Translations under genes and position numbers: made by a program
Shown: piece after piece, positions 45,659 through 54,090 of the stretch
Numbering within the stretch: the stretch's first letter is position 1
How the letters are laid out: each line of letters starts with the position of its first letter
The notes under the pieces: generated by a model
Seen by the model: the letters and a program-made list of their open reading frames with translations, nothing else
Told to the model about the DNA's origin: nothing
Database searches by the model: none
Assembly (NCBI RefSeq): GCF_900112005.1
Contig: NZ_FOKK01000003.1
Coordinates: forward strand, 1 to 64,000
Direction of reading: 5' to 3'
Origin: Algoriphagus aquimarinus
Lineage (GTDB): Bacteria; Bacteroidota; Bacteroidia; Cytophagales; Cyclobacteriaceae
DNA: 64,000 nt

Positions 45659-46285
45659 TTAAAAAATAAGGCCTGCACGGAATACAAAGCTTCGAAACAG
45701 GTAGTTGTTTTCTGTTAAAGAATTATATCCAGGTGGGAGTAAATCCGTGGCGATTGGTTGTGATCCTGAGCGCGATAAAACCCCATAAAATTGAGAGAAT
45801 TGTTGTCGTTTATAAGCGAAACTTAAGGAAAGCGCGGTTTTACCTTCCCTGGCAGGAAAGCTAAAACCCACAGATGGACTGAACATCAATTCGCCCTCAT
45901 ACCAACTTTTGCTCCATTCATTACTTACTTTTTTCTCTAGTATTGCTGAACCTCCTCCCAAATCCAGTCCTCCAAAAATTTTTGGTTTGCCCTCTTTCCC
46001 CAGAAATCCCCTCCATCCCAAAGCAATAGGGATGATGGAAATTTCATCGTATTGATCTAATCCCAGGGAAAAGCCTACAACTTGATTTTTGGTTATATGC
46101 GCTCCATTGAAAGTCATGAAACTGATATCAATACGCCTTTCATGGTTTCCGTCCCATTGATCGGCACCGCGTCCGTACAAAAAGCCGATTTCGGTTTGGC
46201 CAAAATATAGTTTTTTCTGAGCCATAGATGCGGCAGAGCAGAGCAAAAAGCCGAGTAGTAGGAGTTTAGTTTTTTGAGCTATCAT
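45659..46285 (-). CDS. Outer-membrane beta-barrel-like protein
   Basis: 208 residues. Signal peptide LLLLGFLLCSAASMAQ, then alternating hydrophobic strands rich in Tyr, Phe and Gly (KLYFGQTEIGFLYGRG, ALSLSFAYKRQQFSQFYGV), ending in YLFRSFVFRAGLIF. The final aromatic residue and strand pattern are typical of small outer-membrane barrels. It follows the LVIVD lipoprotein gene by 4 bp, so the two are one operon. No specific function can be given. Confidence 0.7.
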   Translation of the reverse strand: MIAQKTKLLLLGFLLCSAASMAQKKLYFGQTEIGFLYGRGADQWDGNHERRIDISFMTFNGAHITKNQVVGFSLGLDQYDEISIIPIALGWRGFLGKEGKPKIFGGLDLGGGSAILEKKVSNEWSKSWYEGELMFSPSVGFSFPAREGKTALSLSFAYKRQQFSQFYGVLSRSGSQPIATDLLPPGYNSLTENNYLFRSFVFRAGLIF

Positions 46286-46289
46286 CCTA

Positions 46290-47546
46290 TCAATAAAATT
46301 TCACTGGGTTTTTGACTTGAATACAGCTGAGTTTTTTCAGTTTGGCTGGGTTGCTATAATCAAATTGGCAAACCCCATCAGGGCCGATTACAATCAGAGA
46401 TTTGGGGCCAGGGATTAGGTCAACGGACTTTTCACTGGTCAAAAACTCGAGTTGGTTTTGATCAATATTCATCACATCAGAGACGTTGAAACTTTTCAGT
46501 CCATGATTACCTTCAGTGATATAAAGGAAGTCTCCGGCTAAGCCCAAACCATGTGGATTCAACATAGGATATGATTTTTTGAGCTTAGGTTGGTAGAGGT
46601 CTTTGATGTCGATGACCTGAAGCTGATTAGCTCCATTCCAGCAAGAAGTGCCATTCCTTAGCGTCACAAAAGCATAGTCAGAATTTACCACCACTGGATC
46701 GCAAGCTTGTACATGTTCATACACGGCCATACGGGTAGGAGAACTCGGTGTACTGGCATCGTAAATATGCATTCCAACATTGGATCCTATAAAAAGCTTG
46801 TCCTCAAAAGGGAAAATGGTTTCTATTCCCCAGCCTAAATCAATGGGTTTTAGGAAGGTAGGATCAGACGGATTTTCGACATCAAAAATTCGCATGGTAG
46901 ACTCGTCCACAGCATACAAATGGAGATTTGCAAGTGTGAATCTGGCCATAGAACCGCCTGTCCCGTAACTTTGGGCAGCAGCTGAATAATTGGATGAAAA
47001 ACTCATGCTTGAATTCATAAGCCATCCGCCACCATCCTCAAATCCCCAAGTAGGATTTTCGGTTGTGATTACGGTGTCACGGAAGGTTATAATCTCTCCA
47101 GTGGCGTGGGTGTACATATGTGTGAAGACATCTTCCACTCGTTTGACTAGCTTAATGTCGTTGATATTACTAAGGTCAAATGCCAGTAGGTCGACGTAAT
47201 TATCAGCGTAGAGAATTCTGCCATTTACCGCCATATCCACGTTTCCAGCTATGGGAATGAAACTTAAATTGATTGGTTTAGCAGGATTCTCATTGTTCAG
47301 GATATGTATCCCTTTGGTGGGTTCATTGATGAAAAGATAATCTTCATAAATGTAGATTTTACCAGGATTGTCCAAGGGTTGGGCAGGCTCAGTGGTGATA
47401 ATTCTAGCCCTGACGTCACTCATTTCCAAATAAATTGGCATCATAGTGTGATAAGTGTAGGAACTATTTACCTCATCTACACAGGAAGAAAATACTAAAA
47501 CCGACAGCAAGAAAAGTAGGGAGGAGGCCGAGTAGAGGGGTTTCAT
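46290..47546 (-). CDS. LVIVD-repeat lipoprotein
   Basis: 418 residues. Lipoprotein signal FLLSVLVFSSCVDE. Repeats follow of the LVIVD beta-propeller type: LFINEPTKGIHILNNENPAKPINLSFI, LLAFDLSNINDIKLVKRV, MRIFDVENPSDPTFLKPI, MHIYDASTPSSPTRMAVYE and LQVIDIKDLYQPKLKKSYP. Surface-exposed LVIVD proteins are common in Bacteroidetes and are probably structural or binding proteins. It is the first gene of a two-gene operon with the barrel protein. Confidence 0.88.
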   Translation of the reverse strand: MKPLYSASSLLFLLSVLVFSSCVDEVNSSYTYHTMMPIYLEMSDVRARIITTEPAQPLDNPGKIYIYEDYLFINEPTKGIHILNNENPAKPINLSFIPIAGNVDMAVNGRILYADNYVDLLAFDLSNINDIKLVKRVEDVFTHMYTHATGEIITFRDTVITTENPTWGFEDGGGWLMNSSMSFSSNYSAAAQSYGTGGSMARFTLANLHLYAVDESTMRIFDVENPSDPTFLKPIDLGWGIETIFPFEDKLFIGSNVGMHIYDASTPSSPTRMAVYEHVQACDPVVVNSDYAFVTLRNGTSCWNGANQLQVIDIKDLYQPKLKKSYPMLNPHGLGLAGDFLYITEGNHGLKSFNVSDVMNIDQNQLEFLTSEKSVDLIPGPKSLIVIGPDGVCQFDYSNPAKLKKLSCIQVKNPVKFY

Positions 47547-47769
47547 ATATTTCGAGTTTAAAGATATAAATGTATGTATTCTTCAGACGAAGCCGAACTA
47601 TGATACGCTACAGATTGAGTTATAAAAATTTAATTTTGTGAGTGGTTTATGTTAAAAACAGCTTCTGATTAGTCTAGGGTTTACATGGAGTTCAATTAAA
47701 TAAGTATGTTAAGGTCAGGAGAGAAGTCTGATGCTAGGTGGGTTTGAAACCAGTTAGGGAGTGTAAAAA
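47547..47769. other. Spacer before the tandem array
   Basis: 223 bp upstream of the LVIVD gene start and before the array. Promoter of the minus-strand operon is expected here. Nothing else stands out. Confidence 0.4.
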
Positions 47770-48556
47770 CTATGAAAATCTATGTGTCAATGTGGCGAAA
47801 AAAAAATGACCACATAGACACATAGAAAAACATAGAAATGTCCTCCGTTCATAACGGATTAATTCTCATTTCAAATCTTTATGCTCTTAGTTTATTTACG
47901 TGGGAAAAGGTGTTTACCACAAAAGTCACAAAGAGAACACAAGAAATGAAGTTCCTATTGTAGCGTCATCTTACCATATCAATGCTATGAAAATCTATGT
48001 GTCAATGTGGCGAAAAAAAAATGACCACATAGCAGCATAGAAAAACATAGAAATGTCCTCCGTTCACCACGGATTAATTCTCCTTTCAATTTTTATGCTC
48101 TTTGTTTCTTTAGGTTAAAAAAGGTGTTTACCACAAAAGTCACAAAGAGAACAAAGGAAATGAAGTTCCTATTGTAGCGACATCTTACCATTTCAATGCT
48201 ATGAAAATCTATGCTTCTATGTGGCGAAAAAAAATGACCACATAGAAGCATAGAAAAACATAGAAATGTTCTCCTTTCACAACGGATTAATTCTCATTTT
48301 AATCTTTATGCTCTTTGTTTCTTTGTGTTGAAAAAGGTGTTTACCACAAAAGTCACAAAGAGAACAAAGGAAATGAAGTTCTTATTGAAGCGTCATCTTA
48401 CCATTTCAATGCTATGAAAATCTATGATTCTATGTGGCGAAAAAAAAATGACCACATAGACACATAGAAAATCATAGAAATGACCTCCGTTCACCACGGA
48501 TTAATTCTCATTTCAAATCTTTATGCTCTTTGTTTCTTTGTGTTGAAAAAGGTGTT
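47770..48556. repeat. Tandem array, about 3.7 copies of a 213-215 bp unit
   Basis: Units start with CTATGAAAATCTATG at 47770, 47985, 48199 and 48412, so spacing is 215, 214 and 213 bp. Each unit holds an imperfect hairpin (CTATGnnnCTATGTGGCG, A-run, TGACCACATAGnnnCATAG), then CATAGAAATG-TCCTCC, a T-rich segment, and ACCACAAAAGTCACAAAGAGAACA. The last copy stops near 48556, just before the GrpB gene. No reading frame spans it. Confidence 0.9.
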
Positions 48557-48576
48557 ACTAAGCAGGTTTGAACCAA

Positions 48577-49155
48577 TTATTCTTGGCTTTTAATCATCTC
48601 CAAAGTCTCTTTTATAAAGTCGTTTTTCCCCAAAACATAAGCTCCACGGTCATTTCTAAACTTTGCTGCTAGCTCAACTTTCAGTGCTTCATACTCCTTA
48701 GCGCGGTCTTCATTTTCATTCAAATAGTCCCGAAATAGGAGTTGCTCCCACATGATATTCTCTAATGGGCACATATGGATATGGAAAATCTGCTCCTTTA
48801 TCCCATCAAATCTATAGCCCTTTCCAAAAGACATGTAAGCAGGAATATGATCTCTTTTTGGCACCTTGAAGTAAGAATAACCCAGGGTTTCAAATTTTGC
48901 AATCAGGCCTTCATCAAAGAGTAATTCTGTAGGAATCTCTATAAGCATATCGATGTATGGCTTCGATTTGATACTTGGTATGGATGAACTCCCAAAGTGC
49001 TCAACTCTAAGTATTGCATCAGACCCTGCCGATGATAGAATAGCTTCTTTTTCCTTTTCAAAAACTGATTTCCAGCTGGGATTATGATCTACCATCTCAA
49101 TTGGGAAAAGGCTATTCCAGTCTTCTTTTGTTAACTCGTAAAGTGTTTTGGTCAT
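48577..49155 (-). CDS. GrpB-family protein (UPF0157)
   Basis: 192 residues. Contains VDHNPSWKSVFEKEKEAILSS, VEHFGSSSIPSIKSKPYIDMLIEI and DHIPAYMSFGKGYRFDG, then HIHMCPLENIMWEQLLFRDYL. These are the GrpB nucleotidyltransferase-fold hallmarks (GSS...K-P-D). The family is widespread with no settled biochemical role. It lies downstream of the sulfatase on the same strand with a 33-bp gap. Confidence 0.92.
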   Translation of the reverse strand: MTKTLYELTKEDWNSLFPIEMVDHNPSWKSVFEKEKEAILSSAGSDAILRVEHFGSSSIPSIKSKPYIDMLIEIPTELLFDEGLIAKFETLGYSYFKVPKRDHIPAYMSFGKGYRFDGIKEQIFHIHMCPLENIMWEQLLFRDYLNENEDRAKEYEALKVELAAKFRNDRGAYVLGKNDFIKETLEMIKSQE

Positions 49156-49188
49156 TGCTTACTAGGGATTATTTTTTCTAGACTTCCA

Positions 49189-50967
49189 TTAGTTCATTTT
49201 CTCCAATACAAGCATCCGAACTTCTATAAATTCCGAACCTTTAATTTCTGAAGCTTTCATCGTTAGCGGATGATGTCCTTTGTCCAATTGAATTATGCCT
49301 ATTTCCAAGGGTTTGTAATCTTTTTCATAAGACTCGTCTCTAGGAGAGCGATCATATTCCACAGCTAGGAAATCAGAGTCATGAGCTTCATTGATTCCAG
49401 TGCTAATTTCATTTTCCCCTTGTTTCAATACTAAGGTGGAACCTACAGCCGAAGCTTTGCTAGTGTAATAGACCGTCGCCTTGTATTTGCCCGAAGTCAG
49501 AATATCCGTATCCCAAGTGACACTATCCGAAGTGGAAGTCCAGTTGGTGAAAAAAGAGGAGTTTGGATGTATGCTAGATCGCTTAATACCTCCATGCGGA
49601 ATACCATCTCTAGCCGGAAGTAGAGTGAATTTACTTCCTTCATAGCCCACCGGGAATATTTCTTCACGGTCACGGTCGAGTTCTGATAGCACATTTCTGA
49701 TCCATTCATTTTTTGCTTTGGTCAATTCAGAAAGAATAGCTTCCGAAGGTTGTGCAATAGGCTGACGCTGTCCTGGATCTGAGTTTAGGTCAAATAGTTG
49801 GTTGTCACTGTCAAGCAGGTATTGTTGATTTCGGACACTGACCTTTCCATTCCAATGACTATAAACATATCGATCCTTCCAAGCTGGGTTTGTTTCTGTT
49901 AATAGAGGCTTCAAGCTAATACCGTCAACCGGTTTGTCAAATGCTGAGGTAATACCCACCAAATCCATCAGGGAAGGCAAAATATCAATTGCACTGGCAA
50001 TCTGCGAGATGATTTGAGGTTTCAATTGATTCTTCCAATACAGGATAAAAGGAGAACGAACTCCGCCTTCATCTGTGCTTCCCTTGATCCCTTTAAGCCC
50101 GTCATTCCATCTCCAGCCATTCGGTCCATTGTCAGACATGTAGATTACTATCGTATTTTCCAGGAGTTTTAGGCTGTCCAATTTGTCCACCACTCTTCCA
50201 ACATTCCAGTCTATATTTTCACACAAAGCATAGGCAGCTCGTGTCTTATCTATCTTTTCCTTACTGCCATTTTGATGTGTGGAATCGATGGAAGCATCCT
50301 TGTATTTGTCCCACCAGATATCAGGCACCTGCATAGGACTATGAGGGGTATTGTATGCCAGATAAACGAAGAAGGGTTTATCCGTGTTTTTTTCTATATA
50401 GTCTAGCGCATTATTGGTTAAATCGTCAATAATAAATCCATCACCTTTTACCACTTCTCCATTTCTCTCCAGCATAGGACTGAAATAATTTCCCCAATGT
50501 CCTGAAGCGAAGCCATAGAATTCATCGAATCCTCTGTTATTGGGATGGTAAGGAGGCTGCGAGCCATTGTGCCATTTGCCAAAGGCAGCAGTATTGTATC
50601 CATTTGATTGGAAGATTTCGGCAATTGTTTTTTCGTCAAGATCCAGACGTTCACCACCTCTTGAGGTAGAATATACTCCTCCCCGAGGGTGATACCTGCC
50701 AGTCAAAATCTCCGCCCGGGTAGGAGAGCAAACTGGATCCACATAAAACCTGCTGAATTGAACGCCTTTAATTGCCAATTGATCAATGTTGGGAGTATTC
50801 ACTTGGGAATTTCCATTGATTCCTAGATCTCCCCATCCTTGGTCATCAGTCAGAATAAGGACAATGTTTGGCTTGCTTATTTCTTTCGATTCTGGTTTGC
50901 AGGATTGAAGACATAGTAATCCTATTCCCACTATTAGATAAAAAATTCTTTTCGGGTTTTGTGACAT
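49189..50967 (-). CDS. Lipoprotein sulfatase (formylglycine-dependent, type I)
   Basis: 592 residues. Lipoprotein-type signal LIVGIGLLCLQSCKPES. Sulfatase domain: NIVLILTDDQGWGDLG (metal Asp pair 41-42), VDPVCSPTRAEILTGRY with the modification motif C-x-P-x-R (Cys80), AAFGKWHNGSQ, and MSDNGPNGWRWNDGLKG. The C-terminal 150 residues are an additional beta domain (SGKYKATVYYTSKASAVGSTLVL). That region resembles a carbohydrate-binding module used by glycan sulfatases. Activation needs a formylglycine-generating enzyme, which is not in this window. No polysaccharide utilisation genes (SusC/D) are adjacent. Confidence 0.92.
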   Translation of the reverse strand: MSQNPKRIFYLIVGIGLLCLQSCKPESKEISKPNIVLILTDDQGWGDLGINGNSQVNTPNIDQLAIKGVQFSRFYVDPVCSPTRAEILTGRYHPRGGVYSTSRGGERLDLDEKTIAEIFQSNGYNTAAFGKWHNGSQPPYHPNNRGFDEFYGFASGHWGNYFSPMLERNGEVVKGDGFIIDDLTNNALDYIEKNTDKPFFVYLAYNTPHSPMQVPDIWWDKYKDASIDSTHQNGSKEKIDKTRAAYALCENIDWNVGRVVDKLDSLKLLENTIVIYMSDNGPNGWRWNDGLKGIKGSTDEGGVRSPFILYWKNQLKPQIISQIASAIDILPSLMDLVGITSAFDKPVDGISLKPLLTETNPAWKDRYVYSHWNGKVSVRNQQYLLDSDNQLFDLNSDPGQRQPIAQPSEAILSELTKAKNEWIRNVLSELDRDREEIFPVGYEGSKFTLLPARDGIPHGGIKRSSIHPNSSFFTNWTSTSDSVTWDTDILTSGKYKATVYYTSKASAVGSTLVLKQGENEISTGINEAHDSDFLAVEYDRSPRDESYEKDYKPLEIGIIQLDKGHHPLTMKASEIKGSEFIEVRMLVLEKMN

Positions 50968-51245
50968 GATTCTGGTTATTTGGGAGGTGGTAAGTTACTC
51001 CCCGACAATTTATTAAAAATCAAGTTACCACGATGTTTCTGGAGTCCATGTAGTAAGGCTTCAAGAAAGTGGATTTTAGGACTCCAAGGAATTATTCAGG
51101 CAGTCCACCTTCAAGCTTCATTTTTTCTAACTCTACTTCGGGTTTTTCTATTAAAACTTTGAGAAAAAGAATTCAAAAGATTGCGACTGATTCCGATGCC
51201 TATTGGAAATGCCCACAGCATACTAGCTATACTTTCGCCCACTAG

Positions 51246-51261
51246 CGGACAAAAACGTCCG
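51246..51261. promoter_or_regulatory. Palindromic activator site, copy 1
   Basis: CGGAC-N6-GTCCG, with TA three bases further out on each side (TAG / GATA). Also matched by CGAAC-N6-GTTCG at 59441. Both have an A-rich centre. Position relative to the -24 element suggests an enhancer for an NtrC-family activator. Confidence 0.5.
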
Positions 51262-51321
51262 ATAGGATTTTCTAAAATAGATTAAAACGTGGTGATTTAC
51301 CTCATTTAAGGGCTTTTTGAA

Positions 51322-51338
51322 TGGCATGGAAGTGGAAA
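51322..51338 (+). promoter_or_regulatory. Sigma-54-like promoter element, copy 1
   Basis: TGGCATGGAAGTGGAAA. The -24 half TGGCA is perfect. The -12 half is TGGA rather than TTGC. The same form (TGGCATAAAAGTGGAAA) lies at 59519. Confidence 0.5.
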
Positions 51339-51483
51339 GCTTTTCTAAGAAGCATAATAGAGAAATTGGTACGTCGATTGGCTAAGGTTCAATAAGAGAA
51401 TTGAAACTAATGATATATCCGCTCTAGATAGACTCAACACACACATACAAACAACATCAATCACCCTTTGAAAAAATTAAGCT

Positions 51484-53928
51484 ATGTGGAAAAACTATCT
51501 GAAAATTGCCATTCGTAATCTATCCAAAAACAAGTTACATACCGGTATCAACCTAGTCGGCCTTACTTTAGGCTTGGGTGTAAGTATTCTTATTTTCTTT
51601 TTTGTCCAGTTCGAAGTCAGCTTTGATGATTTTCATACTGAAAGCGATCAGATTTTCCGAGTCGAGCGCCATCAATTCGAAGATGGTGAGGATCAAACTT
51701 CCTTTTCTACACCAATAATAACTGCGCCGACTTTCGAAAGTGAATTTTCTCAAGTCGCTTACACAACCCGCATGATTGGTGGTTCAGCTCAGGCATATCT
51801 AGATGAAGAGACTACCCAAAATCAAAAATACCTGATGGTAGGCCCAGATTTTCTTGAGATTTTCAGTTTCAATCTTCTTCAGGGAACCAAAGAACAAGTT
51901 CTACAGGACAAGTTTGCAGTGGTGATCACGGAGGAAGTTTCCAAGAAATACTTTGGAGATGCCAATCCTATTGGGAAATCTATCCGGATGAAAATGGGAG
52001 ATAACTACGAGGAATATCAGGTAACGGGCCTTTTGGAAAATCTCCCTGCTAATTCCAGTATGCAATTTGAAATTCTTATGAACGATCAAAATCTGGACTT
52101 TAGTATAACAGAGGAAGGTCAAAACAATTGGTTTCAAGTATACGGAGATACCTATGTCAAATTAAATTCACCATCCGATAAGGCATCCGTGGAAGCTGGA
52201 GTGGAAAGTATGATGAAGAAGGTGCTAGGTGAGAAATACAAAGAGGGAAATTATTTATTTACCCTTCAGCCTATTGCTGAGATGCACTTGACAGATAATC
52301 CAAATTCAGGAATGGTAGAATCCACCCGTCCTACGCTGCTTTGGATTTTGGCAGGCATTGCCTTTCTGATATTGTTGATTGCTTGTATCAATTTCACTAC
52401 CATGGCTATCGGTCGATCCACTACTAGAGCCAAAGAAGTGGGCGTACGAAAAACCATGGGTGCAGAGTTTGGGCAATTGGTGTTTCAGTTTTTGACAGAG
52501 GCTTTTCTGACCACTATCTCAGCTTTGGTGTTGGGTTTAATTTTGGCTGAGGTTCTTGTCCCTACTTTTAATAACCTTTTCGAGAAGGAATTGGTGTTGA
52601 TTTATGGTCCAATTCAAATCTTCATACTAGTTGGATTAGTGATTCTGATTACTGCTATGGCAGGGGCCTACCCAGCATTTTTTATGTCTAGCCTAAGGCC
52701 AATTCAGGTGCTCAAAGGCAATTTGTCAATACGATTTGGTAAGCAAGCGCTGAGGAAAGGATTGGTAGCATTTCAGTTTTTCATTTCGTTCCTTTTGATC
52801 GCCTCTACCTTGATAATGGTGAATCAGATGAAAGCAATTCGAACCTATGATCTCGGCTTTGATCAGGAAATGGTAGTGATCGTAGATGTGCCAGATGTGC
52901 CAAGTACAAGTTTCGTGAAATCTATCACAGAAAGTTTTCAGGAAGCTGAACTCTACAGACAGGCATTGCTAGGTCGATCTGAGGTGCAATCTGTCGGGAT
53001 TTCTATTGCAACTTATGGTGATAATTCTTTTTGGGACGCAGGATTTCCTACTAATGATGATGAGCAGTTTAATTTTAGGGTAAATTTCGTTGGGGGTGAT
53101 TATATCAAAGCCATGGGATTGGAGATGGCTGCAGGCAGGGACTTCAATCCTGACCCAGGATCAGATAGCAGTTCATTTATCATCAATGAGACCTTTGCCA
53201 AGGCTATGAAGTGGGATGATCCGCTGGGAGAAATGATGCCAAATACACGTTTTAATCCGCACCAGATAATAGGTGTGGTCAAAGACTTTCATCACAACTC
53301 CTTATATAAAGAAATTGAGCCAGTGGTTTTGGCAAAAAGTCCTGAGACATTCTTTAGCGGTATTAATATGCTGATGATTAGTTCTACCACCAATCCCAAA
53401 GTGTTGGTGAAGGGTAATGGAACTGACTTTGAGGCTTTCAGGAATATGCTTGAAAGTGAATGGGAGCGGGTTTATCCATTGGAAGCGTTTAGTTTCAGTT
53501 TTATGGACCAGACAGTTGAGGATCAATATAAGTCAGATGAGCGCTTAGGTAAAATGGTATTTATGGCTGCTGGAATTGCAATTCTTATTGCCGCGATGGG
53601 ACTATTTGCTATGGCCGCTTTGAGCATAGCTGGTCGTACGAAGGAAATCGGGATACGCAAGGTGTTGGGTGCTTCCAGCTTCAGTATTTCCTGGATGTTT
53701 AATAAGGAATTCCTGATGATTACAGTCGCAGGAGTACTGGTCGGCTTGCCACTGAGTTTGTATTTGATGCAAACTTGGATTGCACAGTTTGCCATAAAAT
53801 CCTGGCCTTCCTGGCTCAATTTCGCTGTTTTGGGAGTTGCTGGAATTGTATTCACTTTACTGATAGTGTCTGCTCAGTCTTATCGCGCTACGCAAATGAA
53901 TCCTGTGAAAACGCTGAAGGATGAGTGA
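51484..53928 (+). CDS. FtsX/MacB-type ABC transporter permease
   Basis: 814 residues. MWKNYLKIAIRNLSKNKLHTGINLVGLTLGLG is the typical N-terminus. A MacB_PCD periplasmic domain (about 50-250) is followed by an FtsX core of helices (near 280-400). A second periplasmic region and a last helix bundle follow, ending RATQMNPVKTLKDE. The EIGIRKVLGAS and EVGVRKTMGAE motifs bracket the halves. Such Bacteroidetes proteins work with an ATPase and TolC-type channel in peptide or drug export. It probably pairs with the ATPase at 62101, since none is nearer. Confidence 0.9.
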   Translation: MWKNYLKIAIRNLSKNKLHTGINLVGLTLGLGVSILIFFFVQFEVSFDDFHTESDQIFRVERHQFEDGEDQTSFSTPIITAPTFESEFSQVAYTTRMIGGSAQAYLDEETTQNQKYLMVGPDFLEIFSFNLLQGTKEQVLQDKFAVVITEEVSKKYFGDANPIGKSIRMKMGDNYEEYQVTGLLENLPANSSMQFEILMNDQNLDFSITEEGQNNWFQVYGDTYVKLNSPSDKASVEAGVESMMKKVLGEKYKEGNYLFTLQPIAEMHLTDNPNSGMVESTRPTLLWILAGIAFLILLIACINFTTMAIGRSTTRAKEVGVRKTMGAEFGQLVFQFLTEAFLTTISALVLGLILAEVLVPTFNNLFEKELVLIYGPIQIFILVGLVILITAMAGAYPAFFMSSLRPIQVLKGNLSIRFGKQALRKGLVAFQFFISFLLIASTLIMVNQMKAIRTYDLGFDQEMVVIVDVPDVPSTSFVKSITESFQEAELYRQALLGRSEVQSVGISIATYGDNSFWDAGFPTNDDEQFNFRVNFVGGDYIKAMGLEMAAGRDFNPDPGSDSSSFIINETFAKAMKWDDPLGEMMPNTRFNPHQIIGVVKDFHHNSLYKEIEPVVLAKSPETFFSGINMLMISSTTNPKVLVKGNGTDFEAFRNMLESEWERVYPLEAFSFSFMDQTVEDQYKSDERLGKMVFMAAGIAILIAAMGLFAMAALSIAGRTKEIGIRKVLGASSFSISWMFNKEFLMITVAGVLVGLPLSLYLMQTWIAQFAIKSWPSWLNFAVLGVAGIVFTLLIVSAQSYRATQMNPVKTLKDE

Positions 53929-53948
53929 TGCTGGATGCCCGATGTAGA

Positions 53949-54018
53949 GTCATTGCGAGGAAGGAAGCAATCTCTTATACGCAACAGATTGCTTCACTCA
54001 TCCCTCGGTCGCAATGAC
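53949..54018. repeat. GTCATTGCGA-type palindromic repeat
   Basis: GTCATTGCGA (53949-53958) pairs with TCGCAATGAC (54009-54018), and GAAGCAATCT pairs with AGATTGCTTC inside. This is a hairpin-forming repeat widespread in bacteria as GTCATTGCGAGG...GCAATGAC. A second short palindrome, TCCGCCACGGCGGA (54038-54051), follows. Both lie between two permease genes. Confidence 0.75.
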
Positions 54019-54090
54019 GGATAGAATTATCTTCCAATCCGCCACGGCGGACAAGTACTTAAAATATTTCAATTTTTCAATTTGAATAAA

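Larger units (their letters stand above)
50968..51483. promoter_or_regulatory. Regulatory region upstream of the first MacB-type permease
   Basis: 516 bp without a gene. It contains CGGAC-AAAAAC-GTCCG (51246-51261) and, 60 bp on, TGGCATGGAAGTGGAAA (51322-51338), a sigma-54-like -24/-12 element. The same two features lie at similar spacing upstream of the permease at 59626. The first 270 bp show nothing special. Confidence 0.55.

Noticed and set aside
47770..48556. Possible CRISPR array
   Set aside because: The unit is about 214 bp and nearly identical throughout. There are no short direct repeats with unique spacers and no cas genes in the window.
50980..51162. Small plus-strand frame of 60 codons upstream of the permease
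   Set aside because: It overlaps the start region of the sulfatase on the other strand, has no coding-like composition and lies in a regulatory region.
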